A DNA stretch of 13,789 bases from Alphaproteobacteria bacterium (GCA_021730835.1 JAKFYP010000159.1:1-13789), one strand, 5' to 3'; positions 1 to 7,512 are shown, counted from the first letter of the stretch. The notes: generated from the letters alone by a model not told the origin. Translations and numbers: made by a program.

Positions 1-65
1 ACACTCCGGTTCTGCGGGCAAAAACGCCTGAAAATCTCCTCGCCAAAACGTTTCTCCGCAAACTG
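1..65 (-). repeat. dispersed repeat, copy A (cut by window edge)
   Basis: This 65-base stretch matches 9294-9358 at 60 of 65 positions, all five differences being transitions, in the same orientation. Read on the minus strand it is an open frame ending EEIFRRFCPQNRSV; the other copy has the same peptide with S for P and then a stop. The homology begins at CAGTTTG (bases 65-59 on the minus strand), the same boundary as in copies B and C. It probably extends left of the window. Whether it is a coding remnant or a palindromic-type element cannot be decided here. Confidence 0.85.
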
Positions 66-193
66 TTAGGAAAACCGGGTGAGGGGGAAGTATGAAAAAA
101 ATCAACCGGAGCATACGGGGTAATCAGGAAAAAGTTTGGGCGCGATCATATTCTGCTTGCTCTTGCAGAAGGTGTATGCACATCCTGCCGGTC

Positions 194-1291
194 ATGTTTG
201 AGCACGTTATACTCGCCGGTCTTGGTCTCATCGGAACATCCATGCTTTACGACCTGCGCTCGCATAAACTGGCGGGCCGCATCACCGGTATTGATCTTGA
301 CAAGGCGACCGGCATGCGGCTTTCCGATCAGGGCCTGCTCGACGATTTTTATGCCGCACCCCCCGTGTCTTCTTTTCCGCTCGCAAGCTGTGACTGCCTG
401 ATCCTCGCCGTGCCTCCGCAAGCACTGGCGGAGATGACGCAGGCACTGGTGCATTTTCTCAGCCCGGATGCGCTGGTGATGGATGTCGCCTCGATAAAGC
501 GCGGCGCGATTGCCCATATCGCCCCGCATCTGCCAGAGCAGGCGCATTTTATTCCCTGTCACCCGGTAGCGGGAGGGGAAGGTAGCGGATCTGCGGCGGC
601 GCGAGCCGGATTATTCCTGCATCGCCGGGTAATCCTGACACCCGAGGCCGAGGCTAATGCAAAAGCCGTTGCAACGACCGTCAGCATGTGGGAGACATTT
701 GGCGCGAAATGCGAGCCGATGCCCGCCGATGCGCATGATTTCATCTATGCGCATATGTCGCATCTGCCGCATCTGGTTGCCTTTGCAACGGCTCTGGCTT
801 TTTACGATACCGGCGTGCCTGTTCCGCCGTCACTGCAAACCTTCATGCGTATCTCCGCGTCGCCTGTATCCTTATGGTGCGATATTTGCCTGAGTAATGC
901 CGATATGTTGTTATCACCTCTTTATATGTATCATGAACTGCTGGGGAAAATCCGCGATGAACTGAGTAGTCAGGAAGCGCCGCCGATGACGCATGACAAG
1001 AAAACGCCACCCTTCGCGCTGGCGGCGCGGATCGTAGCATCGGCGCTAATCAGCACGGTCGCCGCGTCGGAAAAACATTTTTCGCATAAAATGGCGCGTT
1101 ATGCCGGGCCGGGATTTATTGACTTAACTTCGATCCTGCAACAGCCGCCGGAAGAGGATATGGCGGAAATCTCCTCACGCAGCCGGGAAGTCGCCCTGCT
1201 GCTCGATGCGATTGGCGTGAGGCTGGCTGTGATATTGCAGGCGCTGGAAGATGAAGATGGGAAGGCACTCAAGAAGGTGCTTACGGTATAG
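194..1291 (+). CDS. tyrA: prephenate/arogenate dehydrogenase (TyrA family)
   Basis: This enzyme oxidatively decarboxylates prephenate (or arogenate) with NAD(P)+ in tyrosine synthesis in the cytosol. The product from this ATG is 365 residues and opens with a Rossmann strand and loop (VILAGLGLIGTS), with an acidic residue (GIDLD) where the nucleotide ribose is bound. Further on are the family signatures CHPVAGGEGSG, containing the substrate-region histidine, and AHMSHLPHLVA. No chorismate mutase or ACT domain is fused. The start is a choice: in-frame ATGs at 92 (after a GAGGGGG Shine-Dalgarno-like run) and 176 (after AGAAGG) would add 34 or 6 residues, but those residues look nothing like the family, whereas MFEHVILAGLG is a normal beginning. 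The 3' end overlaps the convergent hflX gene by 11 bases. Substrate preference cannot be told from motifs. Confidence 0.93.
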   Translation: MFEHVILAGLGLIGTSMLYDLRSHKLAGRITGIDLDKATGMRLSDQGLLDDFYAAPPVSSFPLASCDCLILAVPPQALAEMTQALVHFLSPDALVMDVASIKRGAIAHIAPHLPEQAHFIPCHPVAGGEGSGSAAARAGLFLHRRVILTPEAEANAKAVATTVSMWETFGAKCEPMPADAHDFIYAHMSHLPHLVAFATALAFYDTGVPVPPSLQTFMRISASPVSLWCDICLSNADMLLSPLYMYHELLGKIRDELSSQEAPPMTHDKKTPPFALAARIVASALISTVAASEKHFSHKMARYAGPGFIDLTSILQQPPEEDMAEISSRSREVALLLDAIGVRLAVILQALEDEDGKALKKVLTV

Positions 1292-2540
1292 AAGCCATTT
1301 CCTGATGGAAGCGCCGCTCGAACCTGCCCCGGTTTTCCGGGCTGAGGCGCGCACGAACCCGAACAGTGCCACCGTCGGGGGATTGATCCACGACCTGCCC
1401 GTGCGCATGGAGCCATGCCAGCGCCGCGCCATCCCCGGCATCAATAGCATATTCCAGTATCACGGAATCCTGCGCGGCCAGCATGGCGTCCATCCGCTCA
1501 AGCAGGGCGTCCATGCCCTCGCCGGTCAGGGCGGAGATGGGCACTGCCTGCGCGCTTGCTGCTTCTAAAATGGTGTCCTCAAGCTGATCCATCTTATTGA
1601 GCACTTCAAGGCGCGGTGTTTCCAGCCCGGCCAGCAAATCATTCAGGATTGCGTCAACATCCTGCTTTTGCGCCTGAGTATCGGGATGCGACGCATCGCG
1701 TATATGCAAAATCACATCCGCTTCCCGTACCTCCTCCAGCGTGGCGCGAAAGGCGGCGACCAGCTCGGTCGGCAAATCGGAGATAAACCCCACCGTGTCG
1801 GAAAGCAGGACAATACGCCCGGAAGGCAGGGTGATTTTACGGATAGTGGGATCAAGCGTGGCGAATAACACATCTTCCGCCACTACCGACGCCCCCGTCA
1901 GGCGGTTAAACAGCGTGGATTTTCCGGCATTCGTATACCCCGCCAGCGCCACCAGCGGATAAGGCACGTCATGGCGTATCTTGCGATGCAGCCCGCGTGT
2001 CCTGACCACCTTCTCCAGTTGCCTGCGAATCAGGGCGATCCGGTCACGCAACATGCGGCGGTCGCTTTCAATCTGGGTCTCTCCCGGCCCGCCGAGGAAT
2101 CCGAAGCCACCCCGCTGGCGCTCCAGATGCGTCCATGAACGCACCAGACGGCTTTTCTGATAATTAAGCGAAGCGAGTTCGACTTGCAGGCGGCCTTCGC
2201 GGGTTCGCGCCCGCTCACCGAAAATCTCCAGGATCAGCGCCGTGCGGTCAATGACCTTGCAGTCCCACGCTTTCTCAAGATTACGCTGCTGGACGGGGCT
2301 TAGGGTATGATTAACCACGACCAGCCCGATTTCCTCAGCCTGAATATCGGTGGCCAGCGCTTCAATCCTCCCCGAGCCGAAAAAAGCGGCGGGGCGTGGC
2401 TGGCGCAGGGGAATAATTTTGCCGGAAATATGCCCGAACGGAAGGGCACGCGCCAGACTCACCGCCTCTTCAAGCATGGCTTCGGGCGTGCGCGGCCCGG
2501 CAACGGCAGGTAATACGGGATGGAGTATCAGTGCGTGCAA
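1281..2540 (-). CDS. hflX: ribosome-dissociating GTPase HflX
   Basis: HflX is a translation-factor-class GTPase that binds the 50S subunit and splits stalled or hibernating ribosomes, notably after heat stress. The 419-residue product has the HflX N-terminal domain with its Gly-rich signature GGPGETQIESD at about 150-160, then the G domain: P-loop GYTNAGKST (201-209), switch I LFATLDPT (225-232), G3 DTVGF (248-252), G4 NKMD (315-318) and a plausible G5 SAL. The start is TTG at 2540, five bases after the hfq stop. No in-frame ATG lies between hfq and the conserved N-terminal domain, so the gene is probably translated by coupling to hfq. The 3' end overlaps tyrA by 11 bases on the other strand. 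The hfq-hflX order is widespread in Proteobacteria. Confidence 0.96.
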   Translation of the reverse strand: MHALILHPVLPAVAGPRTPEAMLEEAVSLARALPFGHISGKIIPLRQPRPAAFFGSGRIEALATDIQAEEIGLVVVNHTLSPVQQRNLEKAWDCKVIDRTALILEIFGERARTREGRLQVELASLNYQKSRLVRSWTHLERQRGGFGFLGGPGETQIESDRRMLRDRIALIRRQLEKVVRTRGLHRKIRHDVPYPLVALAGYTNAGKSTLFNRLTGASVVAEDVLFATLDPTIRKITLPSGRIVLLSDTVGFISDLPTELVAAFRATLEEVREADVILHIRDASHPDTQAQKQDVDAILNDLLAGLETPRLEVLNKMDQLEDTILEAASAQAVPISALTGEGMDALLERMDAMLAAQDSVILEYAIDAGDGAALAWLHAHGQVVDQSPDGGTVRVRARLSPENRGRFERRFHQEMASIP

Positions 2541-2545
2541 ATGAC

Positions 2546-2830
2546 TCAGGCGACTTCAAACGCATCGTCTTCGGTGGAGAACGCGCCCGCATCTTCATTT
2601 TCTCCACGCGGAGAAAGGCTGACGCTGCTGCTCGGCACTACCGTTGCGATACTATGCTTGTATACCAGTTGCGAATGCTGGTTGCGGCGCAATACCACCG
2701 AAAAATTATCGAACCCGGTAATCACACCCTGAAGTTTCACGCCATTGACCAGATATACTGTCACGGGTTTTTTGTCCTTACGGCACGTATTCAGAAAAAT
2801 ATCCTGCATATTCTGTAGTTTATCAGCCAT
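2546..2830 (-). CDS. hfq: RNA chaperone Hfq
   Basis: Hfq forms a hexameric Sm-like ring that anneals small regulatory RNAs to mRNAs. The 94-residue product carries the proximal-face residues Q9 and D10 in MQDIFLN, the Sm1 strand set VTVYLVNGVKLQGVITGFDNF, and the Sm2 signature YKHSIATVVPS with K58 and H59. The usual second Sm2 residues are AIST, here SIAT, which is common variation. After residue 67 the tail is short, acidic and disordered-looking (ENEDAGAF...DDAFEVA), the kind of acidic tip known to promote RNA release in other Hfq proteins. A GTGAGG Shine-Dalgarno sequence lies about 7-12 bases before the ATG. It is the first gene of the hfq-hflX operon, whose promoter should lie in 2831-3004. 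Confidence 0.98.
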   Translation of the reverse strand: MADKLQNMQDIFLNTCRKDKKPVTVYLVNGVKLQGVITGFDNFSVVLRRNQHSQLVYKHSIATVVPSSSVSLSPRGENEDAGAFSTEDDAFEVA

Positions 2831-2862
2831 GTGCGCCTCACTGCTCTTCTATTTGGGCATTA

Positions 2863-2879
2863 GCTTCCCAGCGGGAAGC
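2863..2879 (-). promoter_or_regulatory. hairpin in hfq leader
   Basis: A perfect 7-bp inverted repeat, GCTTCCC and GGGAAGC with a 3-base loop, lies about 33 bases before the hfq start codon and has no U-run after it. It would form a stable hairpin in the hfq 5' leader if transcription starts upstream. A role in hfq autoregulation is possible but is only inferred. Confidence 0.45.
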
Positions 2880-2933
2880 AATGTTCTTCCATTAGACTAT
2901 CCAATTAAAAATGGCAAAGAAAAACAACGCCCA

Positions 2934-2967
2934 TTGTCATCATTTTGTCATCTTTGATCGCTATAAT
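2934..2967 (+). promoter_or_regulatory. putative promoter with tandem TTGTCATC element
   Basis: A consensus TATAAT (2962-2967) lies 38 bases before the ATG at 3005. Upstream, TTGTCATC occurs twice (2934-2941 and 2945-2952), exactly 11 bp apart, one helical turn. Neither TTGTCA has standard -35 spacing (22 and 11 bp), so the pair may be an activator or repressor site instead of a -35 element. Confidence 0.45.
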
Positions 2968-3004
2968 CATAGCAGAACCGGACTTCTATTGGGAGTATTT
3001 TATC

Positions 3005-3787
3005 ATGGCAGAGAAGCCGCAGAGCTTTGATGAGCGACACGCCAGAGACCTGAGCGTGGGGACATACGCGACGAAGAAAGCGATTGAAACGGGCGTGACC
3101 GTCGGCTCAATCGGCGGTGGGGGCTTAGCAGGATATTTTGCGGTCAGGCAATGGCCGAAAGCATTTCTCAAACCTGTGAAGGCTATTGCCGAAAAATTTG
3201 GTCGGAATGAAGCCGTTAGTGGTGTTGATGCCCTGCTTAAAGCGGCAGAAGAAGTTAGTCATTCTGATTCCAGAATTGCTGAGGATGCCGCTAAGAAATT
3301 AGAAAATATAAGATGGCTCGGAGCCGGCACCGGCGCACTGATCGGCGCGATGGCCGCCGGTGTTGCGCTGGCTTACCGGCACTGGCTCAAGGAAGAGCGC
3401 ATGCATATCGGCATACGCGACGCCAATAATGATCTGAGCATGATGAACCTCGATAATTCCACGCCGCCGGAACTGGTTGCGCAATATAATACGATGCACG
3501 AAATGTGGCAGCGCGAGCATGCCAAAACGCAGGCGATGGAGCACCAGTTGCAGCTTATGGGCGGCGGTAACGGGTTCGCACCGGCGGATGCGGCGCAATA
3601 TCAGGCTATTCACGATGATTATACCCTCAAGCGTATGGAGCGCCAGATGGATAACGCTCAGGAAGAGATGAAACCCGCAGGGCGGGAGATTATCAACACC
3701 CCCCAGCTACGCATTGACGTGGCATCTCATGAGATGAATGGCCGAACCAGTGAGCGCGAAATTTCACCGGTTGTCAGTGTGAGTTGA
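3005..3787 (+). CDS. unrecognised membrane protein, Gly-rich, paralogue 1
   Basis: I do not recognise this 260-residue protein. It has two Gly/Ala-rich hydrophobic segments, roughly residues 30-48 (TGVTVGSIGGGGLAGYFAV) and 105-125 (ending AAGVALAYRHW), with a charged, Ala-rich helical stretch between them (about 55-103). A polar, Met- and Gln-rich tail of about 135 residues follows, likely partly coiled coil (MERQMDNAQEEM). The Gly-zipper spacing suggests helix packing in a membrane. The start is ATG 3005, after a GGGAG ribosome site at about 2990; an upstream in-frame start at 2945 has no such site. The next gene begins 2 bases after the stop and appears to be a diverged paralogue (shared TG-x-x-VG, PK-x-FL and AG-x-A...HW-x-K-x-E motifs). 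The two are probably co-transcribed and may act together. No function is proposed. Confidence 0.85.
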   Translation: MAEKPQSFDERHARDLSVGTYATKKAIETGVTVGSIGGGGLAGYFAVRQWPKAFLKPVKAIAEKFGRNEAVSGVDALLKAAEEVSHSDSRIAEDAAKKLENIRWLGAGTGALIGAMAAGVALAYRHWLKEERMHIGIRDANNDLSMMNLDNSTPPELVAQYNTMHEMWQREHAKTQAMEHQLQLMGGGNGFAPADAAQYQAIHDDYTLKRMERQMDNAQEEMKPAGREIINTPQLRIDVASHEMNGRTSEREISPVVSVS

Positions 3788-3789
3788 TC

Positions 3790-4344
3790 ATGGCGATTTA
3801 CAAGCCACCTCCTCTGGAAGAACGCGAAAGCGAAAAAGTCGGGCCGAAGAACCTCATCATGTGGGGTTTGAAGACGACCGGCATTGCCGTTGGTGCAGGC
3901 TTGCTTGCGAATGTTGCCGCCCGAGCTTTCAAGATCAGGATTAAGGCGCCAAAGTTTCTGCGTGAATTCTTCGGCCCCGGTGAAAAAGAATTCATCAGGG
4001 AAAATCCGATTCCTTTCCTGCGTTATGATCTGGATGAGTTCGGCCCCAGAGAAATCGGCATGCTGACCGGGAAGGTCGCCGGTTTTGCCAGCCTGTTCAC
4101 GCACTGGCGAAAAAAAGAAGAAACCGAGCTTGGCGCGGCAGATATGCTCGATGGAGTGCAGGAAGCCGCAAAGCGCCATGTTCCAAAAGAGGAAATTGAA
4201 AAGCGGGTTGCCACTACCGGCGAGATGCTAAAATTCGAGCATCAGAAACAGCAGGAATTATCAGGTGAGATCGGCGCCCGGGTTGCCTCCATGCAGCATG
4301 AGGGAAAAGTCGGCGCACTGCCGCAGCCGGAAGTATTTCTTTAA
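3790..4344 (+). CDS. unrecognised membrane protein, paralogue 2
   Basis: I do not recognise this 184-residue protein. A hydrophobic Gly-rich segment lies at about 24-46 (LKTTGIAVGAGLLANVAARAF), followed by basic residues and PKFLREFFG. A second, weaker Gly-rich segment at about 88-104 ends in THWRKKEETELG. Both segments line up with the upstream gene: TGIAVG against TGVTVG, PKFL against PKAFL, and VAGFASLFTHWRKKE against AAGVALAYRHWLKEE. The C-terminal third is charged and helical (EAAKRHVPKEEIEKRV). The ATG at 3790 lies 2 bases after the previous stop, with GTGAG upstream inside the previous gene; TTG 3784 is a possible overlapping start. The arrangement implies an operon with likely translational coupling. 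Confidence 0.85.
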   Translation: MAIYKPPPLEERESEKVGPKNLIMWGLKTTGIAVGAGLLANVAARAFKIRIKAPKFLREFFGPGEKEFIRENPIPFLRYDLDEFGPREIGMLTGKVAGFASLFTHWRKKEETELGAADMLDGVQEAAKRHVPKEEIEKRVATTGEMLKFEHQKQQELSGEIGARVASMQHEGKVGALPQPEVFL

Positions 4345-4453
4345 ATCCTGACGATTTTTTTATGGTTGTCATATTACTCCAAATAGCCGTTTGATCTTTT
4401 CCATATTATGGATTAGGGATGTAGTCCCTGACATTAGAAGGAGGAGAAACGCC

Positions 4454-4885
4454 GTGAATCTCAGAAAAACCATGTTTGCGACGCTGACGGCAACCATATT
4501 GACGGCGGGCGCTGTCTCAGCCATGAATGATTTCAGCAATGACGGCTCCGATATGGGCTATACGCCTGCTACCATCGGCGCGCTACCGGATGGCGATACC
4601 GTGGAATTGATGGGAACGGTAACCGACGTGAACCGTTACAATCAGGAATTCACGCTTTCCGACGCGACCGGCTCTATCGGGGTAAAAACCCCGCGCTCCA
4701 GCGAGTTGGTGCTTGGTGATCGCATTGTGGTCAGGGGTGATGTTAATCATCGCTATGACGGGAATATCATTGAGGCCCATGATATCACGATTAAAAACGA
4801 CGCCGCCTATATTGAGCCGAACGCTTACGGGCAATACGATCTCGATCTGAAGGCCCGCTCGTCGGATTACCACCGCCAGCGGTAA
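4454..4885 (+). CDS. exported bacterial OB-fold (BOF/YgiW-like) protein
   Basis: The 143-residue product has a signal peptide (NLRKT, then the hydrophobic FATLTATILTAGAVSA) with likely cleavage after AVSA at residue 23, so it should be periplasmic. The mature part reads as the small OB-fold domain of the YgiW/YdeI stress-tolerance family: DTVELMGTVTDV, QEFTLSDATGSIGV, LVLGDRIVVRGDVN and IIEAHDITI are its strands in order. E. coli relatives have been linked to tolerance of stress and cationic compounds; the ligand is not settled. The GTG at 4454 was chosen because AGGAGGAG ends about 8 bases before it and it supplies the basic signal-peptide N-terminus. ATG 4472 would remove those basic residues. 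The last residues (SSDYHRQR) look disordered. It is convergent with the methyltransferase gene. Confidence 0.8.
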   Translation: MNLRKTMFATLTATILTAGAVSAMNDFSNDGSDMGYTPATIGALPDGDTVELMGTVTDVNRYNQEFTLSDATGSIGVKTPRSSELVLGDRIVVRGDVNHRYDGNIIEAHDITIKNDAAYIEPNAYGQYDLDLKARSSDYHRQR

Positions 4886-4931
4886 TTACAGTTATCCACA
4901 TACACACAACCACTACAAAATCAACCGCCTT

Positions 4932-4955
4932 GTCAGATTAAGTTGGAAGGTTTAC
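4932..4955 (+). repeat. left flank of R-M cassette, imperfect direct repeat
   Basis: This 24-base stretch matches 7489-7512 at 18 of 24 positions, including a perfect 10-base end GAAGGTTTAC. The two copies bracket the restriction-modification genes, so they may be a decayed insertion-site duplication. With only two imperfect copies, chance is not excluded. Confidence 0.4.
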
Positions 4956-4960
4956 GCATC

Positions 4961-4975
4961 AGCGTACTCTACGCT
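4961..4975 (-). other. small hairpin over the methyltransferase stop codon
   Basis: AGCGTA and TACGCT pair perfectly around a 3-base loop, and the stop codon of the methyltransferase (4969-4971) lies in the loop and stem. There is no U-run, so it is not a normal intrinsic terminator. It might stabilise the mRNA end. Confidence 0.4.
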
Positions 4976-6324
4976 ACCACCTGCATCGGCATTTCTTCCG
5001 CTTTTTTATTCTGGGAGGATAGTTTCTTTTTGGTAGAGGCTGATTTCAATAAGGCATCGCTATTGTTCTCAAACAAATCAGTTAGCACGGCTTTAACCAC
5101 CGGCACTGTTACAGAATTACCAAATTGCCTGTATGCAGCCGTATCGTTGGGATTCAATATGAACTCTTCCGGGAATCCTTGAAGCCTTGCACATTCCCGT
5201 GGCGTGATACGCCTTGGCAAGCCATTCTGCACGATTCCAAGTTTATGTGAATCGGCTGTAGTGAGCGTGATAGAAATACTATCCGGGTCAAGGAATTTGA
5301 AAACCTCAAATGACATATTCCCGCATACTGGCTTGTATTTATTATCAATGCACTTCAAGTAACCTTTTTTGATTAATCCCTGCATTATGTTTTCAAGTGC
5401 GGGGTGGTTATAAAATGTTTGGATCTGCTCAAGAGATAGACTTTTGCCATCTTGGTGAGTGCCAAAAACTTTCTTCCGCCTGTTGCCAATCAAGGCATTC
5501 ATAAAAGCGCGTTCGTCATTTGAGCATTCGCCTTTTATACCAATATCCCATGAATGAAGCGAGTTGCCTCCCCGATAATCAATCATGCGAACACCATGCA
5601 GTGAATTAAAATCACCATCAACAGCCTTGCCTAAACGCTTAATAAAATCTGGTGAACAATTATATTTTTCATGTGGACGAGATTCCAATATATCTCTTAC
5701 TACTTTATAAATTGTATGGCCATTGGCCGGAAAGAACAGCGGCATCTCAAATGCCCTGTTCTTGAATTTATGCGAATCCGCTGCGCCTTTATCAGAGAGC
5801 AAGCTAATCTGAATTTGTTCATTCAGAACCCCAAGAATATAAAGCCTTACGCGGTTTTGTGGTGCGCTAAAATCGCTGCTGTTCAACAGCAAGTAGGTTA
5901 CTGAATATCCTAAATTCTCAAGGGCGCGAATGATGGTGGCCAGAGTTCTTCCGCCGTCATGGGTGGTAAGCCCCCTTACGTTCTCCAGTAGAAAACCTTT
6001 TGGCTTGTTTCGCTGGAGTATTTTTTCAATTTCAAAGAATAATGTGCCGCGTGTATCGCCAAATCCCTCACGTTTACCCGCATAGGAAAAAGGCTGGCAA
6101 GGGAATCCGGCGAGAAGAAAATCAAAATCAGGTATGCTATCCACATACTGTTTAATGTCCCCGCTGGGACGTTCACCAAAATTAAGGCGGTAGGTTTCAC
6201 ATGCGTCTGGGTCTATTTCGGAGCTAAATACACATTCTGAATTTATGCCCAAATCATGGCACGCTTGCTCAAAGCCTATCCTTATTCCACCAACACCAGC
6301 AAACAAATCAACGAATCTAGCCAT
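4969..6324 (-). CDS. Type II DNA (cytosine-5) methyltransferase
   Basis: This protein methylates cytosine at C5 using S-adenosylmethionine to protect host DNA from the adjacent nuclease. The 451-residue product shows the m5C motifs in order: I at the N-terminus (VDLFAGVGGIRIGFE, residues 5-19), IV with the catalytic cysteine (GFPCQPFSYAG, Cys76), VI ENVRGL (114-119), VIII QNRVRLYILG (156-165), and IX/X at the end (RRITPRECARLQGFP from about 371 and FGNSVTVPVV from about 401). The target-recognition region at about 190-370 is long. A Lys/Ser-rich tail follows motif X. Its ATG overlaps the end of the endonuclease gene by 8 bases (ATGGCTAG), so it is likely translationally coupled. From recalled family resemblance the closest relatives may be the BanI/HgiCI (GGYRCC) enzymes; this was not computed. 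Base composition is AT-richer than its neighbours, which fits horizontal transfer. Confidence 0.96.
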   Translation of the reverse strand: MARFVDLFAGVGGIRIGFEQACHDLGINSECVFSSEIDPDACETYRLNFGERPSGDIKQYVDSIPDFDFLLAGFPCQPFSYAGKREGFGDTRGTLFFEIEKILQRNKPKGFLLENVRGLTTHDGGRTLATIIRALENLGYSVTYLLLNSSDFSAPQNRVRLYILGVLNEQIQISLLSDKGAADSHKFKNRAFEMPLFFPANGHTIYKVVRDILESRPHEKYNCSPDFIKRLGKAVDGDFNSLHGVRMIDYRGGNSLHSWDIGIKGECSNDERAFMNALIGNRRKKVFGTHQDGKSLSLEQIQTFYNHPALENIMQGLIKKGYLKCIDNKYKPVCGNMSFEVFKFLDPDSISITLTTADSHKLGIVQNGLPRRITPRECARLQGFPEEFILNPNDTAAYRQFGNSVTVPVVKAVLTDLFENNSDALLKSASTKKKLSSQNKKAEEMPMQVVA

Positions 6325-7354
6325 TTAGCACCTCTTTCAAGAACTGCGCTAAAATAGCAAACTCATCTTCTATATAGGCTACGGTGCAATCGCTGAATTG
6401 GCATATTGTAGAAACAGCGGATTTCCGCATGAAATTACCAGCACCATCTATCACATAGGCTATTTTATGCCCATTCTCCTGCATGAGGTGGTGACGCTCT
6501 TGAGCCTGCCCACCCTTTCTTTCAATCGTGCTATTGGTAGTGACTTGGAAGCTAACCTCTACACCAACTTTCTTCTTCCCTTTTTCCACTACAATATCGA
6601 AGGGCATACCCCCTGCTTTAGAGTATCCGGCAAGCACTATCAGGCCGTTTCTTGTGATTTTGTAACCATCGCCTAATGCGGTCTTTAGGTAATCAGCCAC
6701 TATGGTTTGGGCGATCTGGCCTTGGGTATTTGCAGTTGCGCCGCCTGTGATGCGGCTAACCCAAATATATTTTTGCTTCACATATTTATCTAACTCATCC
6801 TTCGTTCCAAGAAGCGTGCCGATTTCGCATTTTTCAAGGTCAGCACCACTGGTGATTTCAGAGGTTGCGCCATGAAGCAAAATCATAATCATGTCGCGCT
6901 TTAACGCATCCAAGGCTTGCTTTTGGATTATCGTAACGCCATCAATTCCCAAGCGTTTATTGTTTAATGCACCAGTAATAGGCAACATTTCAAATTCGTA
7001 TGTGTAGCGCTTTTCTCTCCATACAAAATTCATGATATGCTTGGGTGTCTTTTTATCCAACACGCCAAAAACCATCGGAAAATTCTTGTTCAGGCGTTGG
7101 ATAGTTTCCGCGCCATAATCAGCAAGCACAACAAGGTGTTTCAGAAACAAATTGGCAGGAAAATTCGCTGCTTCCATTAAGGTAAATATTTGCGCCGGAT
7201 CATCTTTGCAGAGGCGGAGAATAGAAATGAAGCTATCTTGAGATTCTAACAATAAAGGAATAACGCTAATTTCAGAGGTTTTGGCTTTGAGGGAATCAGG
7301 CCACCATTTGGCCGCTTTTTTCTCCAGCTCGTTTATGTCCCTGTTATAGCTCAC
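6317..7354 (-). CDS. Type II restriction endonuclease (by context and motif)
   Basis: The 345-residue product directly precedes and overlaps a cognate-looking m5C methyltransferase, which is the main reason for the call. The C-terminal third contains a candidate PD-(D/E)XK core: GMPFDIVV with Asp253, then KKVGVEVSFQ with Glu266 about 13 residues later, where the usual lysine is replaced (E-V-S-F-Q). Gln270 or a downstream Lys could substitute. The N-terminal two thirds show no motif I know and probably contain the DNA-recognition part. It starts with GTG at 7354 (AGGATG lies upstream), a weaker start than the ATG of the methyltransferase, which could keep nuclease output low. No controller (C) protein gene is seen. 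BanI and HgiCI nucleases are of similar size, so GGYRCC is a testable guess. It is AT-rich relative to its neighbours. Confidence 0.85.
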   Translation of the reverse strand: MSYNRDINELEKKAAKWWPDSLKAKTSEISVIPLLLESQDSFISILRLCKDDPAQIFTLMEAANFPANLFLKHLVVLADYGAETIQRLNKNFPMVFGVLDKKTPKHIMNFVWREKRYTYEFEMLPITGALNNKRLGIDGVTIIQKQALDALKRDMIMILLHGATSEITSGADLEKCEIGTLLGTKDELDKYVKQKYIWVSRITGGATANTQGQIAQTIVADYLKTALGDGYKITRNGLIVLAGYSKAGGMPFDIVVEKGKKKVGVEVSFQVTTNSTIERKGGQAQERHHLMQENGHKIAYVIDGAGNFMRKSAVSTICQFSDCTVAYIEDEFAILAQFLKEVLNG

Positions 7355-7488
7355 TATGATAACATCCTGTATAAGATTCTTTTCCGTAAATTACCTTCTC
7401 CCCTTTCATCATGCAAAGCTAAAATAGCCTTGTGGTATTTCCTTGTTACCAAATCTCGTACTAATCACGCCGCTTTACGCGCTAATCC

Positions 7489-7512
7489 GTCAGGCCAGGT
7501 CTGAAGGTTTAC
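7489..7512 (+). repeat. right flank of R-M cassette, imperfect direct repeat
   Basis: This is the partner of 4932-4955 (18 of 24 matches, perfect GAAGGTTTAC at the end). It lies 10 bases after the ftsY stop codon in the ftsY reading direction. The rest of the ftsY-endonuclease gap (7355-7522) must hold the endonuclease promoter; TATACA near 7370 on the minus strand is a possible -10 without a clear -35. Confidence 0.4.

Noticed and set aside
92..193. N-terminal extension of tyrA
   Set aside because: The ATG at 92 has a fair ribosome site, but the 34 residues are not family-like and precede a typical TyrA N-terminus; it is kept only as an alternative start.
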